A DNA stretch of 64,000 nucleotides from Sphaerisporangium perillae (GCF_023276435.1 NZ_JALLPO010000042.1:1-64000); one strand, 5' to 3'. Numbered from the stretch's first letter, positions 50,411 to 60,563 are shown. The notes: generated by a model from the sequence alone, not told the origin. Made by a program: numbers and translations.

Positions 50411-50632
50411 ATGACGGCAAGCGCTGCTGCAGGTGCGGCCGGCCGGCCCGGACCTGCGGGCGGCCCTGGCCCGGGGCGAGGCGCCGCTGGTAGCGGCGGT
50501 GCCCACCGACACGACGATCCGGACTACGTCGACTCCTGGTACACGCTGTCGACCTCCAGCGGCGGCCGCCTCAACGGCGCCCGCGCGAACGGCTGGATGG
50601 ACGTGTCCCCGTACTGGGTGTCCCAGCTCTGA
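50411..50632 (+). pseudogene. possible remnant of a small secreted protein
   Basis: The end of this frame (DYVDSWYTLSTSSGGRLNGA, then NGWMDVSPYWVSQL) looks like a real folded C terminus. Its upstream half is Gly/Pro-rich noise, while another frame there reads LRAALARGEAPLVAAVPTD. A frameshifted remnant is the simplest reading. The family is not recognised. Confidence 0.3.
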
Positions 50633-50785
50633 ACCGGACGAAAGGCAGTGTGGTGTGGCGGTCACTCGGATCCGCCACATCACACGATCTCGCTGTCAAT
50701 ACGCCCATTCCGGCACGTCAGTGCACACGGCTCTGATCGCAGTTCACCCTGTCGCTCCCGCTCCAGGCGTCGGCGGACCTCCCAC

Positions 50786-51610
50786 TCAAGCCGGCCAGGT
50801 GGCCGCATGGTCGGCGAGGAAGGCGGCCAAGGAGCGGGGGCGGTGGCCGGTGACGTCCTCCACGGTCGATGTGGTCGTCGACCAGCGGCCGTCCCCCGTG
50901 TCCGCCATCAACCGGGCGAGGTCGCGGGCGAACGGTTCGGGGATGCCTTGGCCTGCCAGATGGGCGGCCATCTCCGGCACCGGGAGGTCCACGTAGCGGA
51001 CCTCGCGGCCGAGGGCGCCGCTCACCGCGGCGGCGATCTCGTCCTGCGTCGGAGCGTCGGGACCGGTGAGGACGTAGGTACCGTCCGGACCGACCGGGCG
51101 GGTCAGGAGAGCCGCCGCGACGTCCGCTATGTCCCTGGTGTCGATGTAGCCCACCCGGCCCTGGCCGTAGGAGCCGTAGATCCGGCCGTCGCGGACGTCG
51201 GTCAGGAGGTTCTGCATAAAGCCGACCGGCCGCAGGATCGACCACGGCACCCCGGAGGCCCTGAGATGGTCGTCGACCTCGCCGTGCATGCCCCCGGCCA
51301 GCGGCGCACCTGGCGCCGCGCCCCGTACCGAGACCGAGACCACCTGGGCCACCCCCGCCTCCCTGGCCAGGTCGATCACCGCGCGATGCCCCCGCACGAA
51401 GCCCGGCCACGGCGAGGTGTTCAAGAACAGCCGATCTCCGGCCGACAGCGCCTCGCCGACCGTCTCCGGCCGATCGAAGTCGCCGAGCACGTACTCGCAG
51501 CCCAGGTCGGCGGGACGGCGGAGTACGGCCAGGACCTCCTCACCCTCGCCGTCCAGCCGCTCGATGAGCGCCCTGCCGATGGAACCGGTGGCACCCGTCA
51601 CCACGATCAT
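50786..51610 (-). CDS. NmrA-like NAD(P)H-binding oxidoreductase (atypical SDR)
   Basis: A 274-residue Rossmann protein of the atypical SDR/NmrA group. The cofactor motif VTGATGSIGRALIERL is at residues 4-19, and the middle (VSVSVRGAAPGAP, then WSILRPVGFMQNLL) is typical of quinone-reductase-like family members. The catalytic Tyr-x-x-x-Lys of classical SDRs is absent, as usual here. It is divergent from a TetR gene, which probably represses it. Confidence 0.88.
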   Translation of the reverse strand: MIVVTGATGSIGRALIERLDGEGEEVLAVLRRPADLGCEYVLGDFDRPETVGEALSAGDRLFLNTSPWPGFVRGHRAVIDLAREAGVAQVVSVSVRGAAPGAPLAGGMHGEVDDHLRASGVPWSILRPVGFMQNLLTDVRDGRIYGSYGQGRVGYIDTRDIADVAAALLTRPVGPDGTYVLTGPDAPTQDEIAAAVSGALGREVRYVDLPVPEMAAHLAGQGIPEPFARDLARLMADTGDGRWSTTTSTVEDVTGHRPRSLAAFLADHAATWPA

Positions 51611-51634
51611 TACGACCCCCTAAGCGGAAGGCTA

Positions 51635-51670
51635 GATTCCGGTTGTCCGGACGGTACACTAACCGGAATC
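51635..51670. promoter_or_regulatory. inverted repeat between the NmrA and TetR genes
   Basis: Perfect 10-bp arms GATTCCGGTT and AACCGGAATC are separated by 16 bp. It occupies the centre of the 124-bp divergent promoter region, the expected position for the TetR operator. Confidence 0.7.
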
Positions 51671-51734
51671 ACATCGTCCACTTCGAGCGCGTCTTGCCCA
51701 CCCCGAGATCGCCTCGGTCACTTTGGAGTCGTAC

Positions 51735-52322
51735 GTGCGCGCGGATGCCCGGAGAAACCTCGACAAGATCGTCACGGCGGCTGCCGCCGTGGTCGCCGAA
51801 CGCGGCATCGAAGCCCCCATGGAGGTCATCGCCCGACGTGCCGGCGTCGGCGTCGGCACGCTCTACCGCCGCTTCCCCGACCGCAATGCCCTCATCGCGG
51901 CGCTAGGGGACCACTACGTCCACTCGCTGGCCGACGCCCTGCGCAGGTCGGAGGAGAACGTCCCCGACGCGTGGACCGCGCTACGCGAGCACCTCACCTG
52001 GACCGTCGATCCGGGCCGCGGCGCCCTCGCCAGCGCGATGGCCGAACTGCCCGACGAGGTGTTCCTGGACAGGCCCGACTTCGCCAGAGCGCGCGGGCAC
52101 TGGCTCGAGATGCTCGACGCGCTCGTACACCGAGCCCAGGCCGAGGGAGCGATGCGCCCCGACGTGACCACCGAGGAAGTGCTGGCGCTCCTCAACCTCT
52201 TCGCCTGCCACCCGGCCGACCTCCCCGCCGCCGTGGCCGCCCGGCCGGCCAGGTTCCTCCGCCTGATCCTCGACGGCCTCCAGGCCACGGCCGCCACCGA
52301 GCCACCTACCGCCCCGGCCTGA
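51735..52322 (+). CDS. TetR-family transcriptional regulator
   Basis: A 195-residue TetR regulator. The helix-turn-helix is at about residues 8-55 (KIVTAAAAVVAERG, then VIARRAGVGVGTLYRRFPDR). The C-terminal ligand domain is of the kind found next to NmrA oxidoreductases. GTG 51735 has GGAG six bases upstream; the TTG at 51723 is unlikely. It likely represses itself and the divergent oxidoreductase. Confidence 0.9.
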   Translation: MRADARRNLDKIVTAAAAVVAERGIEAPMEVIARRAGVGVGTLYRRFPDRNALIAALGDHYVHSLADALRRSEENVPDAWTALREHLTWTVDPGRGALASAMAELPDEVFLDRPDFARARGHWLEMLDALVHRAQAEGAMRPDVTTEEVLALLNLFACHPADLPAAVAARPARFLRLILDGLQATAATEPPTAPA

Positions 52323-52399
52323 CCAGGCCGGCCGGCCGCGATAGTCCAATAGCGAGTCCGGAGCACCGGATGTCTCGTGCGGAATGGCCGCGGAAGGCG

Positions 52400-52927
52400 T
52401 CAGTCACCTGCGACGGTCCGCAGCCATCTGCCGGCTTCCCCCGGAGTGCCGAAACGAATGACCCGCAACGCACCGAAACGAGGATCCAGGGAACGCCGGC
52501 CGATTTCGGCGCGACGGGCCGCGTGCTGGGACCATGCCCACCACGCGGGGTGATCTCGGCGGAACCAGTTCGCCAATGTCTCCCGGTTGCCGCCGAAGAC
52601 GCGCTCGCGCAGCAGCGTCCTGCGCAGCGATCGTCGCAGGACCCGGGGCATGATGACCCGCTTGGGATAGTCCAGCCACACCACCGTGTCGGCGTGTTCC
52701 CACAGCAGGTCGCGGACTTCGGGGTAGCCCAACGAGTCGAATATCCAGCTCGGCGAGGAGACGACCCGCGCCACCTTGACGGAGAAATCCTCATCCACGG
52801 CCCAGCCGGGTCCGGTGAAGTAGAACGCGTCCATCTCGTGATAGGGCAGCGCGAGTCTCTTGCTCAACGTCCGCGCCATCGTGGATTTCCCCGCTCCGGT
52901 GATACCGACGACGAGGATGCGCTGCAT
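52400..52927 (-). CDS. P-loop NTPase/kinase of the adenylate-kinase-like (topology modulation) type
   Basis: About 175 residues. Walker A GITGAGKST is near residue 8 and the substrate-side segments HEMDAFYFTGPGW and WIFDSLGYPEVRDLLWE follow, as in FlaR/topology-modulation kinases. An Arg-rich lid (VLRRSLRRTLLRERVFG) is present. ATG 52927 is chosen, with ATG 52948 possible. It starts 72 bp after the RNA-repair protein gene on the same strand, so it may be a third member of that operon. Substrate unknown. Confidence 0.8.
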   Translation of the reverse strand: MQRILVVGITGAGKSTMARTLSKRLALPYHEMDAFYFTGPGWAVDEDFSVKVARVVSSPSWIFDSLGYPEVRDLLWEHADTVVWLDYPKRVIMPRVLRRSLRRTLLRERVFGGNRETLANWFRRDHPAWWAWSQHAARRAEIGRRSLDPRFGALRVIRFGTPGEAGRWLRTVAGD

Positions 52928-52999
52928 GCGCGCAGGATACGCGGACATCCCACCACGACCGGTACTGCCCGCGAACCGGTGGAAGCCCTTTGGGCGCAT

Positions 53000-55900
53000 T
53001 CACACGGACCGTAGCGTCGGCACCTCGCCGCACTCGGCCCACTCGACACCGGTGCCGCGCAGGCCCGCGGCCCATGGTCCGACGGTCTCGGCGAGCCGGG
53101 CCGCGTCCGGCGGCGTACGACCGAGCCCTACCGCGAACCGCGCCGAATCCGGCCCGATCTCGAACGGCCGGGGCCACGCGTGCGCACCCCGCGTCCCCGC
53201 GCGTTCCAGGGCGGTGAGCAGCGCGCGCATCCGGCCGCGGACGCGGCCCAGCGTCACACCGAACTCCTCGCCCCGCCCCGCTCGCACGGTCACGACGGCC
53301 CACGCCGCATGACGCCGGTGCAACGGGGGCGCCGACAGCAGCTCGGGCCGGGGATCCCGGCCGGTCTCCGCCGCGGCCTCCACGATCTCCCAGGCGCGAT
53401 AAAGCTCCTGCGTCAGGAGATCTCGCCCGCTGATGCCGACCTGCTCGCTGCACAGGCGGATCGGAGCCGTAGGGGTCATGATCTGCACCACCGCGTCCGA
53501 GGTCCCGCCCGGCAGGCCCTCCTGTCCGGGTAGGGCGACATCCGGGCGCAGCGCGATCGGCTCACGCCAGTCCCATGCGGCCCACCCGCCGAAGAAGTGC
53601 CGGAGCAGGTCGACGAGCGGGAGGTCCCCGGCATCGCGCACCGTCCGTGCCACGAGGACGGTCCAGGCCAGACCCGGCAACCCGCCGAACGGAGCCGAGT
53701 CCAGCCCCCGCGCCTTCGCCCACGCCTTCACTTCCCGGGCCAGCCCGGCGAAGCCGACACGGCTCTCGCCGACCGCCTCGAGCAGCGCGTCCGCGTCGCT
53801 GACCGCGCTCAGTGCGATCGCCGACGACTCTCCAAGCTCGGTACGGCGGGACACGGCCTCGGTGGGCGCGACGCTCCCGGTCGCCACGACGACCAGGTCG
53901 ACGTCGAGATCGTCGACGCGCAGCCGCAGCCCGGGCACCCGGGCGCCGACCACACGCCTCACCCCGGTGGCCTCCGGCAGCACCGTCTTGACCCGCGCCT
54001 CGACGTCCGCGATGTCGGCCGCCCCCGGCAGCGCCACCACCAGGTCCAGGTCCGTACCGTGCAGCGCGCAGCCGAGGCGTCGCGACCCGGCCACGTGGAC
54101 CACACCCTGCGCCATCGAACCGCGCAGCCGCTCCACGACCCGTTGCGCCCACGCGACCCTGGACCGCTCCCCCGCCTCAGGATCGCGCCAGGAGCGCCGC
54201 TCCGCTCCCGGCGCGTTTCCAGGACGTGTTTCCGCGACGTTCCCGTGGCCCGTGCCGGGGGTGACCCCTGGGCGTCCCAGGTCCGGCACCTGGTCGTCGG
54301 GTGCGCCGGTCTCGTCGTCGAGCCGGCGCACCTCCCCGGTCCCCAAGGCGACGGTCAGCCGAGGCCGCATGGGCTCCGCACCCCTGCGTGACAGCACGAC
54401 GAGCTCGCCGACACGCGCGGACATGCCGCCGAGCCGTGCCGCGCAGTCGGCGACGAGGCGGCGCGGATCGCGCGTCCTTCCCAGACTCAGATGCGGGACG
54501 TAGCCCGCGGCGCCGCCCCGGCAGCGGGGGAATCCGCGCTCCAGCGCGCCGCGTAGCCCCGCCCACGGTTCCGACCCGGCCGCGGCCGGGTCGAGCCAGA
54601 CCACGGCGCCCTCACGATGAGGGAAAGCGTGGACGCCCTCAAGTCGCGCGGTGAACGGGACGGTCGCGGCCCCGGCGGCGGCCAGGATGGGCACCGCCTC
54701 CTCGAAGTCGGATTCCGGCACGAAACCGAACATCAGCGTGACGTGCGGCGGCCATCTGCGGGCCTTGGGGTCGTGCTCCTGGCGGATCTCCTGGATCCTC
54801 GGCCATAGCTCTCCAGGAGGGATCCAGACCACTGCCGTCCGTGCCGTGGGTCGCGCGTCGAGGGTGCCGGCGGCCCCGCGCCCGCTCCGGCTCTCACCCT
54901 CGCCCTCGCCCGTGAACTGGCCCGTACCTTCGCCCTGGCCTGCGCCACCGCCCTCGCCCTCGCCCTCGCCGATGGCGACGTCCACCATCACGCCGTAATG
55001 GTCCGATATGAACAGGCCGTCGGGGGTCGCCGGAGAGTCACCCCGCAGGACCGCGGTGGCCGCTCGCAGGCCGGGGCCGCGCAGCAGCACGCGATCGAGC
55101 CGGGAGGCGCGGCCGGAGAGCGAGGACAGCGCCGCCAGCGGATTGACCCGCGGGTCGAAGGTCACGGTCGGGTCCGAAGGGCCGTGCACCTCCGTCCAAG
55201 CGTCCCGCAGGCCGAGCACCCCGGCGGGCCCGCTACCGCCGTCGTTCAGGTCACCCAGCAGGATCACGTCCCCGTCCAGCCCGGTGAGCACCTCGGCGAG
55301 CCGGGTGAGCTCGGCTTCACGCCTGGCCTTACCGTTCTCGGAGTGATCACTGGTGAGATGCGTGACGGCCACCACGATCGGCCCGGCGGCGGACTCCACG
55401 GTGACGGCGGCGACGGATTTGTGCGGACCGAGGACATGCACGCCCGCCTCCCGCACGGGCAGGCGGCTGAGCAGCAGGAGCCCGCCGTCGTCGACATCCC
55501 GGCCCGCCGGGTCGGTGCTCAACGTGTATCCGGAGCGGACCCACCGGGACAACAGCAGCATGCTCAGCAGCTCGGCCTCGACCTCCTGCAGCGCGATGAC
55601 GTCCGCGTCCGCCTGTTCAAGGGCGTCCAGCAGCAGCGGCCTGCGCCGGGCGGTGTCGATTCGGTCGCTGTCGTAGCGATCCCACAGGGTGTTCCAGGTC
55701 AGCACGCGCAGACGGGCCGCCGTCGGCGCCACGCGCAGGCGGGCCGCCGTCGGCGCCCGCCCGGTCGGTACGTCTTCCGCGGGCTGCCAGCCCACGGCGG
55801 GATCCCACGCGAACGGTGTTCTGGCCGTGAAGAACGGCGCCCGGAGTCTGCGCGGACTTCGCACCCGGCTGGCCTGCGAGGAGTCGATGCGGTCCACGCC

Positions 55901-56101
55901 CGCCGACCGGTCCCAGACCACCTCGCCGTCCGCCTCCACGAACAGGATCCGATGCCAGGGGATGTCCCCTCCGGGTACGAAGGCGGGCAGCGGCACGCGC
56001 TTGGCCGCGGACTCGCGCACGTTGATCCCCAGGACGAACCGCGCGGGATCGAAGCGCGGGTCCCAGCGGACCCGGTGGTAGACCTCTTCACTCGTCCGCA
56101 T
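53000..56101 (-). CDS. multidomain RNA-repair protein: MJ1316/DUF504, EEP phosphatase, 2H phosphoesterase, poly(A)-polymerase-like nucleotidyltransferase
   Basis: A 1033-residue cytoplasmic protein with four domains. Residues 1-75 match MJ1316/DUF504, predicted to recognise RNA cyclic ends ([26 protein letters not shown]). Residues 130-378 are an endonuclease/exonuclease/phosphatase domain with TWNTLW, LQEVEAE, GDLND (283-287) and SDHYG (366-370). Residues 420-590 are a 2H phosphoesterase with HVT (453) and HLS (537). Residues 645-1000 are a nucleotidyltransferase with GS (672), D684, D686 and D735, and eukaryotic poly(A)-polymerase-like segments GLPGLAW and [10 protein letters not shown] Gly/Glu linker (378-410) and a duplicated APTAARLRV are low-complexity. 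It starts 2 bp after the ligase gene. Confidence 0.9.
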   Translation of the reverse strand: MRTSEEVYHRVRWDPRFDPARFVLGINVRESAAKRVPLPAFVPGGDIPWHRILFVEADGEVVWDRSAGVDRIDSSQASRVRSPRRLRAPFFTARTPFAWDPAVGWQPAEDVPTGRAPTAARLRVAPTAARLRVLTWNTLWDRYDSDRIDTARRRPLLLDALEQADADVIALQEVEAELLSMLLLSRWVRSGYTLSTDPAGRDVDDGGLLLLSRLPVREAGVHVLGPHKSVAAVTVESAAGPIVVAVTHLTSDHSENGKARREAELTRLAEVLTGLDGDVILLGDLNDGGSGPAGVLGLRDAWTEVHGPSDPTVTFDPRVNPLAALSSLSGRASRLDRVLLRGPGLRAATAVLRGDSPATPDGLFISDHYGVMVDVAIGEGEGEGGGAGQGEGTGQFTGEGEGESRSGRGAAGTLDARPTARTAVVWIPPGELWPRIQEIRQEHDPKARRWPPHVTLMFGFVPESDFEEAVPILAAAGAATVPFTARLEGVHAFPHREGAVVWLDPAAAGSEPWAGLRGALERGFPRCRGGAAGYVPHLSLGRTRDPRRLVADCAARLGGMSARVGELVVLSRRGAEPMRPRLTVALGTGEVRRLDDETGAPDDQVPDLGRPGVTPGTGHGNVAETRPGNAPGAERRSWRDPEAGERSRVAWAQRVVERLRGSMAQGVVHVAGSRRLGCALHGTDLDLVVALPGAADIADVEARVKTVLPEATGVRRVVGARVPGLRLRVDDLDVDLVVVATGSVAPTEAVSRRTELGESSAIALSAVSDADALLEAVGESRVGFAGLAREVKAWAKARGLDSAPFGGLPGLAWTVLVARTVRDAGDLPLVDLLRHFFGGWAAWDWREPIALRPDVALPGQEGLPGGTSDAVVQIMTPTAPIRLCSEQVGISGRDLLTQELYRAWEIVEAAAETGRDPRPELLSAPPLHRRHAAWAVVTVRAGRGEEFGVTLGRVRGRMRALLTALERAGTRGAHAWPRPFEIGPDSARFAVGLGRTPPDAARLAETVGPWAAGLRGTGVEWAECGEVPTLRSV

Positions 56102-56103
56102 GC

Positions 56104-57948
56104 TCAGCCTTCCTCGCCGTCCAGAGACCCGGCGACGTCACGGACGTCCCCCTCCGATCCGATGTACCACGTGCGGTGCGCCTCTCCCGGATAGGGCGGG
56201 GAGAAGCGGCGGAGCTGGGCCGAGAGCACCTCCGCCGGCACCGGGTGCGCGCGGCCGCCGTTACGCCTGGCCAGCACGTCACCGGGGACCAGCATCACCG
56301 CGTGCGTCGTCAGCGCGTCACGGCGGCCGGCCACGGCGTGCACCAGCGAACGCTGGTGCCGGTTCAGGGCCGTGGCGTCCCAGACGACCGTCCCGCCACC
56401 GGCCAAGAGCGCGTCGAGCCGGTGCAGGCCCTCGCGGAGTACCGCCGGATTGGCCCGCTGGTCCGACCGCGATCCACGGGTCTGGCGCAGGTCGTCGAGC
56501 GACACGACGGCGTCGACGCCCGGAAGGGCACGGGCGAAGGTGCTCTTCCCGCTGCCGGACGGCCCGACCATGATGACGAGCCGGGGAAACCGGCCCGATC
56601 GCCACCGCCGGCTCAGCGCCAGAGCCTCCTCGACCGTGGCGATCCGGCCCAGCGCGTACGCCTCCCGGGCCTCGGCCCAGCACCGATCCGCCACCTGGGG
56701 ATCGCACCCGCCGAGCGCCCGGCACAGGCCTGCGCGCAGCGGCTCCAGTGGCGCCTCGCCGAGCAGGCAGGCCTCCTCGGCGTGGAGTTCAGACCAGTCG
56801 ACCTGCTCGCCCGCCTCGGCGGCGGCTCCGGCATCGCCGTCGGCGCTTCCGCCCCTGGCCAGGACCGCGGCGGCGACCGCATGCAGGACGCCCACGTCGG
56901 TCGCTGCGGCGAGCCGTACCAGACCGGCCCTGCGCGCCTCGTCAGGGAACGGGCGGTGCAGGCGGGCGGACAATTCGGCCAGATCGGCGACCCGCCGCGC
57001 CAGGGGCATGCCGAGGGGCGCCACCAATCGGGGCGCCAGCCAGGAGCGGTGCGTACCGTGGAACAAGGCCCCCAGCACCCCCGCCAGCCGGGCATCCCCG
57101 GACCGGCCCAGCAGATCGAGCCGAGCGGAGACCTCGGCCACGGCCGCTTCGACCCGTTCGACGACCGCGGGCTCCGGTACGGCGGGCCCGCGCAAGCGCT
57201 CGGGCGCGGCGGCCCCGCGCAGACTCTCCAGTACGGCGGGCCAGCGCAGGTCGCCACTGGCCAGGCCTACCGCGGCGAGGAGCGATGGCACGTCTGCGCC
57301 GCCGCCCGAACGCACCTGCCACAGGGCGGCGGCAGGGCTCAGTTCGTTCTCGACGACGCGTGCGAGCATCCAGTGCTCATCGGTTCGCACGTGCCCAGGC
57401 CGTACCCATTTGGCCACGCGGTGAGCGAACTCCTCGTGCTGGAACCCCTCGACGGTCCGCACGACGTAGCCCTCGTGCCGAGCGGTGTCCAGGCGCAGCG
57501 CCCTGAGCACCCGCTCGTCGAAGGTGCCGCGCCACAGCACCCGCGGGACCGGGATTCCCAGCCGCCGGGTGAAGCGCACGGTCTGGTCCCAGTCCAGGCA
57601 GAAGTCGCCGTTCCAGACAGAGAAGGCGTAGAACCAGCCCTCCAGGTCCCGGTAGGCGATCGAGTGCCGGGCGTAGAGGTTCTCCCCGCACACCCGCCCG
57701 CCCGGCGGAATCGCCTTGGCGATCCTGCCGTGCAGGGCCTTGACCCATGCGCGGGACGGATGATGCGCCGAGTCCAGCGAACGGGCGTGCAACCCGTCCG
57801 GGTACATGGTCGTGTTCTCCCCGTCCAGCTTCTCGGTGATGACGACCTCCCGGCCCGCCAGCCCCGACAGGCCGCGGGCACGCACATCGTCCGAGGCCGC
57901 CCCCGGCGACCAGGGCAGGTGGGGAGTGCGAGGGTAGTGGACTCGCAT
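56104..57948 (-). CDS. RNA ligase-polynucleotide kinase fusion
   Basis: A 614-residue protein. The N-terminal ligase has the adenylation motif [10 protein letters not shown] with Lys40, motif III-like [10 protein letters not shown], motif IV HEGYVVR (159-164) and motif V RVAKWVR (177-183). A helical region of about 230 residues follows. Residues 455-614 are a P-loop kinase with GPSGSGKST (462-470) and [14 protein letters not shown], like 5'-polynucleotide kinases. ATG 57948 has GGGAG six bases upstream; an in-frame start at 58104 has no site. Two bases separate it from the next repair gene. The pair could heal and seal broken RNA; tRNA is a likely but unproven substrate. Confidence 0.92.
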   Translation of the reverse strand: MRVHYPRTPHLPWSPGAASDDVRARGLSGLAGREVVITEKLDGENTTMYPDGLHARSLDSAHHPSRAWVKALHGRIAKAIPPGGRVCGENLYARHSIAYRDLEGWFYAFSVWNGDFCLDWDQTVRFTRRLGIPVPRVLWRGTFDERVLRALRLDTARHEGYVVRTVEGFQHEEFAHRVAKWVRPGHVRTDEHWMLARVVENELSPAAALWQVRSGGGADVPSLLAAVGLASGDLRWPAVLESLRGAAAPERLRGPAVPEPAVVERVEAAVAEVSARLDLLGRSGDARLAGVLGALFHGTHRSWLAPRLVAPLGMPLARRVADLAELSARLHRPFPDEARRAGLVRLAAATDVGVLHAVAAAVLARGGSADGDAGAAAEAGEQVDWSELHAEEACLLGEAPLEPLRAGLCRALGGCDPQVADRCWAEAREAYALGRIATVEEALALSRRWRSGRFPRLVIMVGPSGSGKSTFARALPGVDAVVSLDDLRQTRGSRSDQRANPAVLREGLHRLDALLAGGGTVVWDATALNRHQRSLVHAVAGRRDALTTHAVMLVPGDVLARRNGGRAHPVPAEVLSAQLRRFSPPYPGEAHRTWYIGSEGDVRDVAGSLDGEEG

Positions 57949-58199
57949 GATCTGCTCCCGGTGACGATGTGCGTCCGGCGACTGTATGAGACACGGAAGG
58001 AGCGAATCCACCGAATAACCCCGGCCCCGCGCCGCCTGTTCACCCGAGGTTGGCGTACTGGTGCCGATGAAAGACACCCCCACCGCGACGAAGGACGACG
58101 ACAAACGTCGCCCAACCCGCCCAGCACCACGAGGTCATCACCACGACGACATCAGCACCACCGAGGGCGCCGGCACCACGAGGACGTCAGTGCCGTCGA

Positions 58200-58440
58200 A
58201 GCACAGGGCGAGTGCGTAACGCGAGTGACCGATTCCCGCAGGTGAAGGGGACCGGTGACCGGTGCCCCGTACATGAGACGGGGCTCGCCACGGCACTCAC
58301 CGCCGAGACAAGCCCCTTGACCGGACGTAGAAGGTCCGATCCGATGCAAAACCCTAGTTGAGCGAGCCGTCCCCGTAAGGGATTCCGCGCTATTCGCAAG
58401 GCGACCGCCACTGAAGCGGGCAGGCCCTTCAGGGCATGAT
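58200..58440 (+). mobile_element. probable group II intron remnant (5' domain I part)
   Basis: Sequence blocks resemble domain I of bacterial group II introns: GTGCGTAACGCGAGTGACC, then AGGTGAAGGGG, a perfect hairpin GCCCCGT-ACATGAG-ACGGGGC (58264-58284), GTTGAGCGAGCCGTCC, GTAAGGGATTCCGCGC, TTCGCAAGGCGACC and the hairpin GCCC-TTCA-GGGC. No reverse transcriptase and no domain V hairpin follow, so only the 5' part seems to remain. The match is from memory of intron sequences and needs a covariance-model test. Confidence 0.5.
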
Positions 58441-58582
58441 TCTTCCAAAATGCTCATTCCCCCGGCACAAGGCGGCTGCCCCGCGACGGGTTCGAACCCG
58501 AGGAGAACGCGCTTCTCGTAGCACAGCGGGACCGTCGCGAAATCCGGTTGCTCCATCACCTCGTCGCTGGTTCGGTGGGCGG

Positions 58583-59359
58583 ATGGATCGTGATGCGGTG
58601 CTGGCGACGTTCGACCATCAGATGCGGCAGAACGCCCAGTCTGACGGCCCCGAAGCCCGGGTCGAGCGAGTGGGCGGCGTGGTGCGGCAGCTCGGCGCCG
58701 ACCATGGCTGGAATGGTGTCATCTGGTCGGACCTGGACGAGACGACCGCGGATACCGCGATCGCGGAGCAGGTGCGTTATTTCACTGCGATGGGCCGCGA
58801 GTTCGAGTGGAAGCTGTACGCCCACGACCGGCCCGCCGACCTCGCGGCCCGGCTGCGGACGGCCGGTTTCGCGCCCGAACCGGAGGAGACACTGATGGTC
58901 GCCCAGGTCAGCGACCTGCCCACCAACGTCGAACTTCCCGAGGGCGTGCACTTGCGCCCGGTGACCGACCCGGCCGGGGTGGAGCTGATGGCGGACGTCC
59001 ATGAGCAGGCATTCGGCACCGACGGCTCCAAGCTCAGACGTCAGCTGCTCGCCCAACTCGCCAAGGAGCCGGAGACGCTCGCCGCGGTCGTCGCCATGGC
59101 AGGTGACCTGCCGGTGAGCTCGGCCCGCATGGAGTTGCCGCCAGGCGTTCAGTTCGCCGGCCTGTGGGGCGGCGGCACCGTGGAAGCCTGGCGCGGACAG
59201 GGCATCTACCGAGCACTGGTCGCATTTCGCGCCCGCATCGCGGCCGAACGCGGCTACCGCTACTTGCAGGTCGACGCCTCCAGCCAGAGCCGCCCCATCC
59301 TGCGACGCCTCGGGTTCGTGCCCTTGAGCACCACCACCCCGCACGTCCACCAGCCCTAG
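58583..59359 (+). CDS. GNAT-family N-acetyltransferase
   Basis: A 258-residue protein with a C-terminal GNAT domain. The acetyl-CoA-binding loop is WRGQGIYRALVAFRARIAAERG near residue 203, followed by YLQVDASSQSRPILRRLGF. The N-terminal half (FDHQMRQNAQ, then VRYFTAMGREFEWKLYAHD) is a degenerate second GNAT-like fold seen in some actinobacterial members. ATG 58583 is chosen; in-frame sequence upstream to 58436 lies over the intron-like region and is Arg-rich. Substrate unknown. Confidence 0.85.
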   Translation: MDRDAVLATFDHQMRQNAQSDGPEARVERVGGVVRQLGADHGWNGVIWSDLDETTADTAIAEQVRYFTAMGREFEWKLYAHDRPADLAARLRTAGFAPEPEETLMVAQVSDLPTNVELPEGVHLRPVTDPAGVELMADVHEQAFGTDGSKLRRQLLAQLAKEPETLAAVVAMAGDLPVSSARMELPPGVQFAGLWGGGTVEAWRGQGIYRALVAFRARIAAERGYRYLQVDASSQSRPILRRLGFVPLSTTTPHVHQP

Positions 59360-59452
59360 CGGCTCCACCTGGAGAGGCGTCCCGGTTGAGCTGTTGACCA
59401 CACGTTAAGGTCGTGGACGCATCCTGCCTTCGTCGAGTCGAACGGAGGTCGG

Positions 59453-60080
59453 GTGGAACGCATCGCGGTGGTCGTCCATGCGCACGACCCCATTTCCCGC
59501 GCCGGGGTGGTGAGCCGGCTCCGGCCGCGTCCCGAGGTCCGCGTCCTCGAACAGACCCGGCTCGACGAGGCACGGGTCGCGCTCGTCGTCACCGACAGGC
59601 GTGTGTTCCGACACTCTGCGCGTCCTGCGGGCCCTGCGCTGTCGCAGCGAACTTCGGCTGGTCGTCGTCGCGGGAAAGGTCGACGACACCGGGCTGCTCG
59701 CGGTGGTGGAGATCGGCGTCGCGGGTGTGGTGCGGCGCGCCGAAGCCACCCCGGAACGCCTCATCTCGGTGATCGAGTCCGCTGCCGCCGGTGACGGCAG
59801 CATCCCACCGGACCTCCTCGGCAGGCTCCTGTCCCAGGTCAGCATGATCCAGCGCGATGTGCTCGGCCCGCGCGGGCTGAACTTCACCGGTCTCGCCGAT
59901 CGGGAGATCGAGGTGCTGCGCCTGATCGCGGAGGGGTACGACACCGCCGAGATAGCGGCCGCCCTGTCGTACTCGCAGCGCACGGTGAAGACCGTCCTGC
60001 ACGATGTCACGACCAGGCTCAACCTGCGCAATCGGTCGCATGCGGTCGCGTACGAACCCGGCAGGGGCGATCACCATGGT
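59453..60080 (+). pseudogene. frameshifted LuxR-type regulator
   Basis: The first 49 codons (MERIAVVVHAHDPISRAGVV and on to ALVVTDR) continue in another frame from about 59601 (TLRVLRALRCRSELRL, then GLADREIEVLRLIAEGYDTAEIA and SQRTVKTVLHDVTTRLNLRN). Removing one C at about 59600 restores a continuous receiver-like plus LuxR helix-turn-helix protein. After HAVAY near 60050 the expected short end is also lost and the frame runs on. Two lesions suggest a pseudogene; a sequencing error at 59600 is an alternative for the first. Confidence 0.75.
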
Positions 60081-60419
60081 CAGGCAGGACGGCGGAGCGT
60101 CCGCGAACTCCACGAGCAGCCGGCTCCTCACCAGCCCGGTCCGCCCCCCGTCCGCTCCCCGCCCGGACATGCGCCGCCACCCCCTTCCCGCCAAGACACG
60201 CACCGGCCCCGTTCCGGGGTGCCCGCGCGGGTGCCGGCAACCAGAAGGACCTCGCGACGGCCGGTCACGCATGAGTGCCCTTGTCCACACATCCCCGAAG
60301 AAACAGCCCGGATCAAGCACCGACGGGCAGGCGATACTTCTTGTTTAGTGGCACACTTCCGACTTTTGCCCGGTCTATCGCCTTCTCGGACCCCAAGCGC
60401 CCGCCGAGCACAGCACCCC

Positions 60420-60563
60420 CGGCCGGCGACCTTCGGCCAGCTCAACGAGGACGACGGGTTCTTCGACACCTACATCGACGAGCTGTACGGCCACATCGAC
60501 CTGGCCATCCCCAACGGCCAGACGCGCGGCTTCAACTCCGCCGTCATCACCGGCTACTACTGA
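60420..60563 (+). other. orphan peptide-like C-terminal fragment
   Basis: In the frame that runs on from the broken LuxR gene, the last 45 codons read like a real peptide: FGQLNEDDGFFDTYIDELYG, then HIDLAIPNGQTRGFNSAVIT, ending GYY. It is acidic, aromatic-rich and unlike the Arg/Pro noise before it. It has no own ribosome binding site. It may be the end of a decayed gene or part of a small precursor peptide; I recognise no family. Confidence 0.35.

Noticed and set aside
58487-58500. CGGGTTCGAACCCG looked like a tRNA T arm, hinting at a tRNA fragment or attachment site
   Set aside because: With the canonical 7-nt T loop the stem has mismatches at the third and later pairs, and no acceptor, D or anticodon arm can be built around it on either strand. 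It is only a perfect palindrome.
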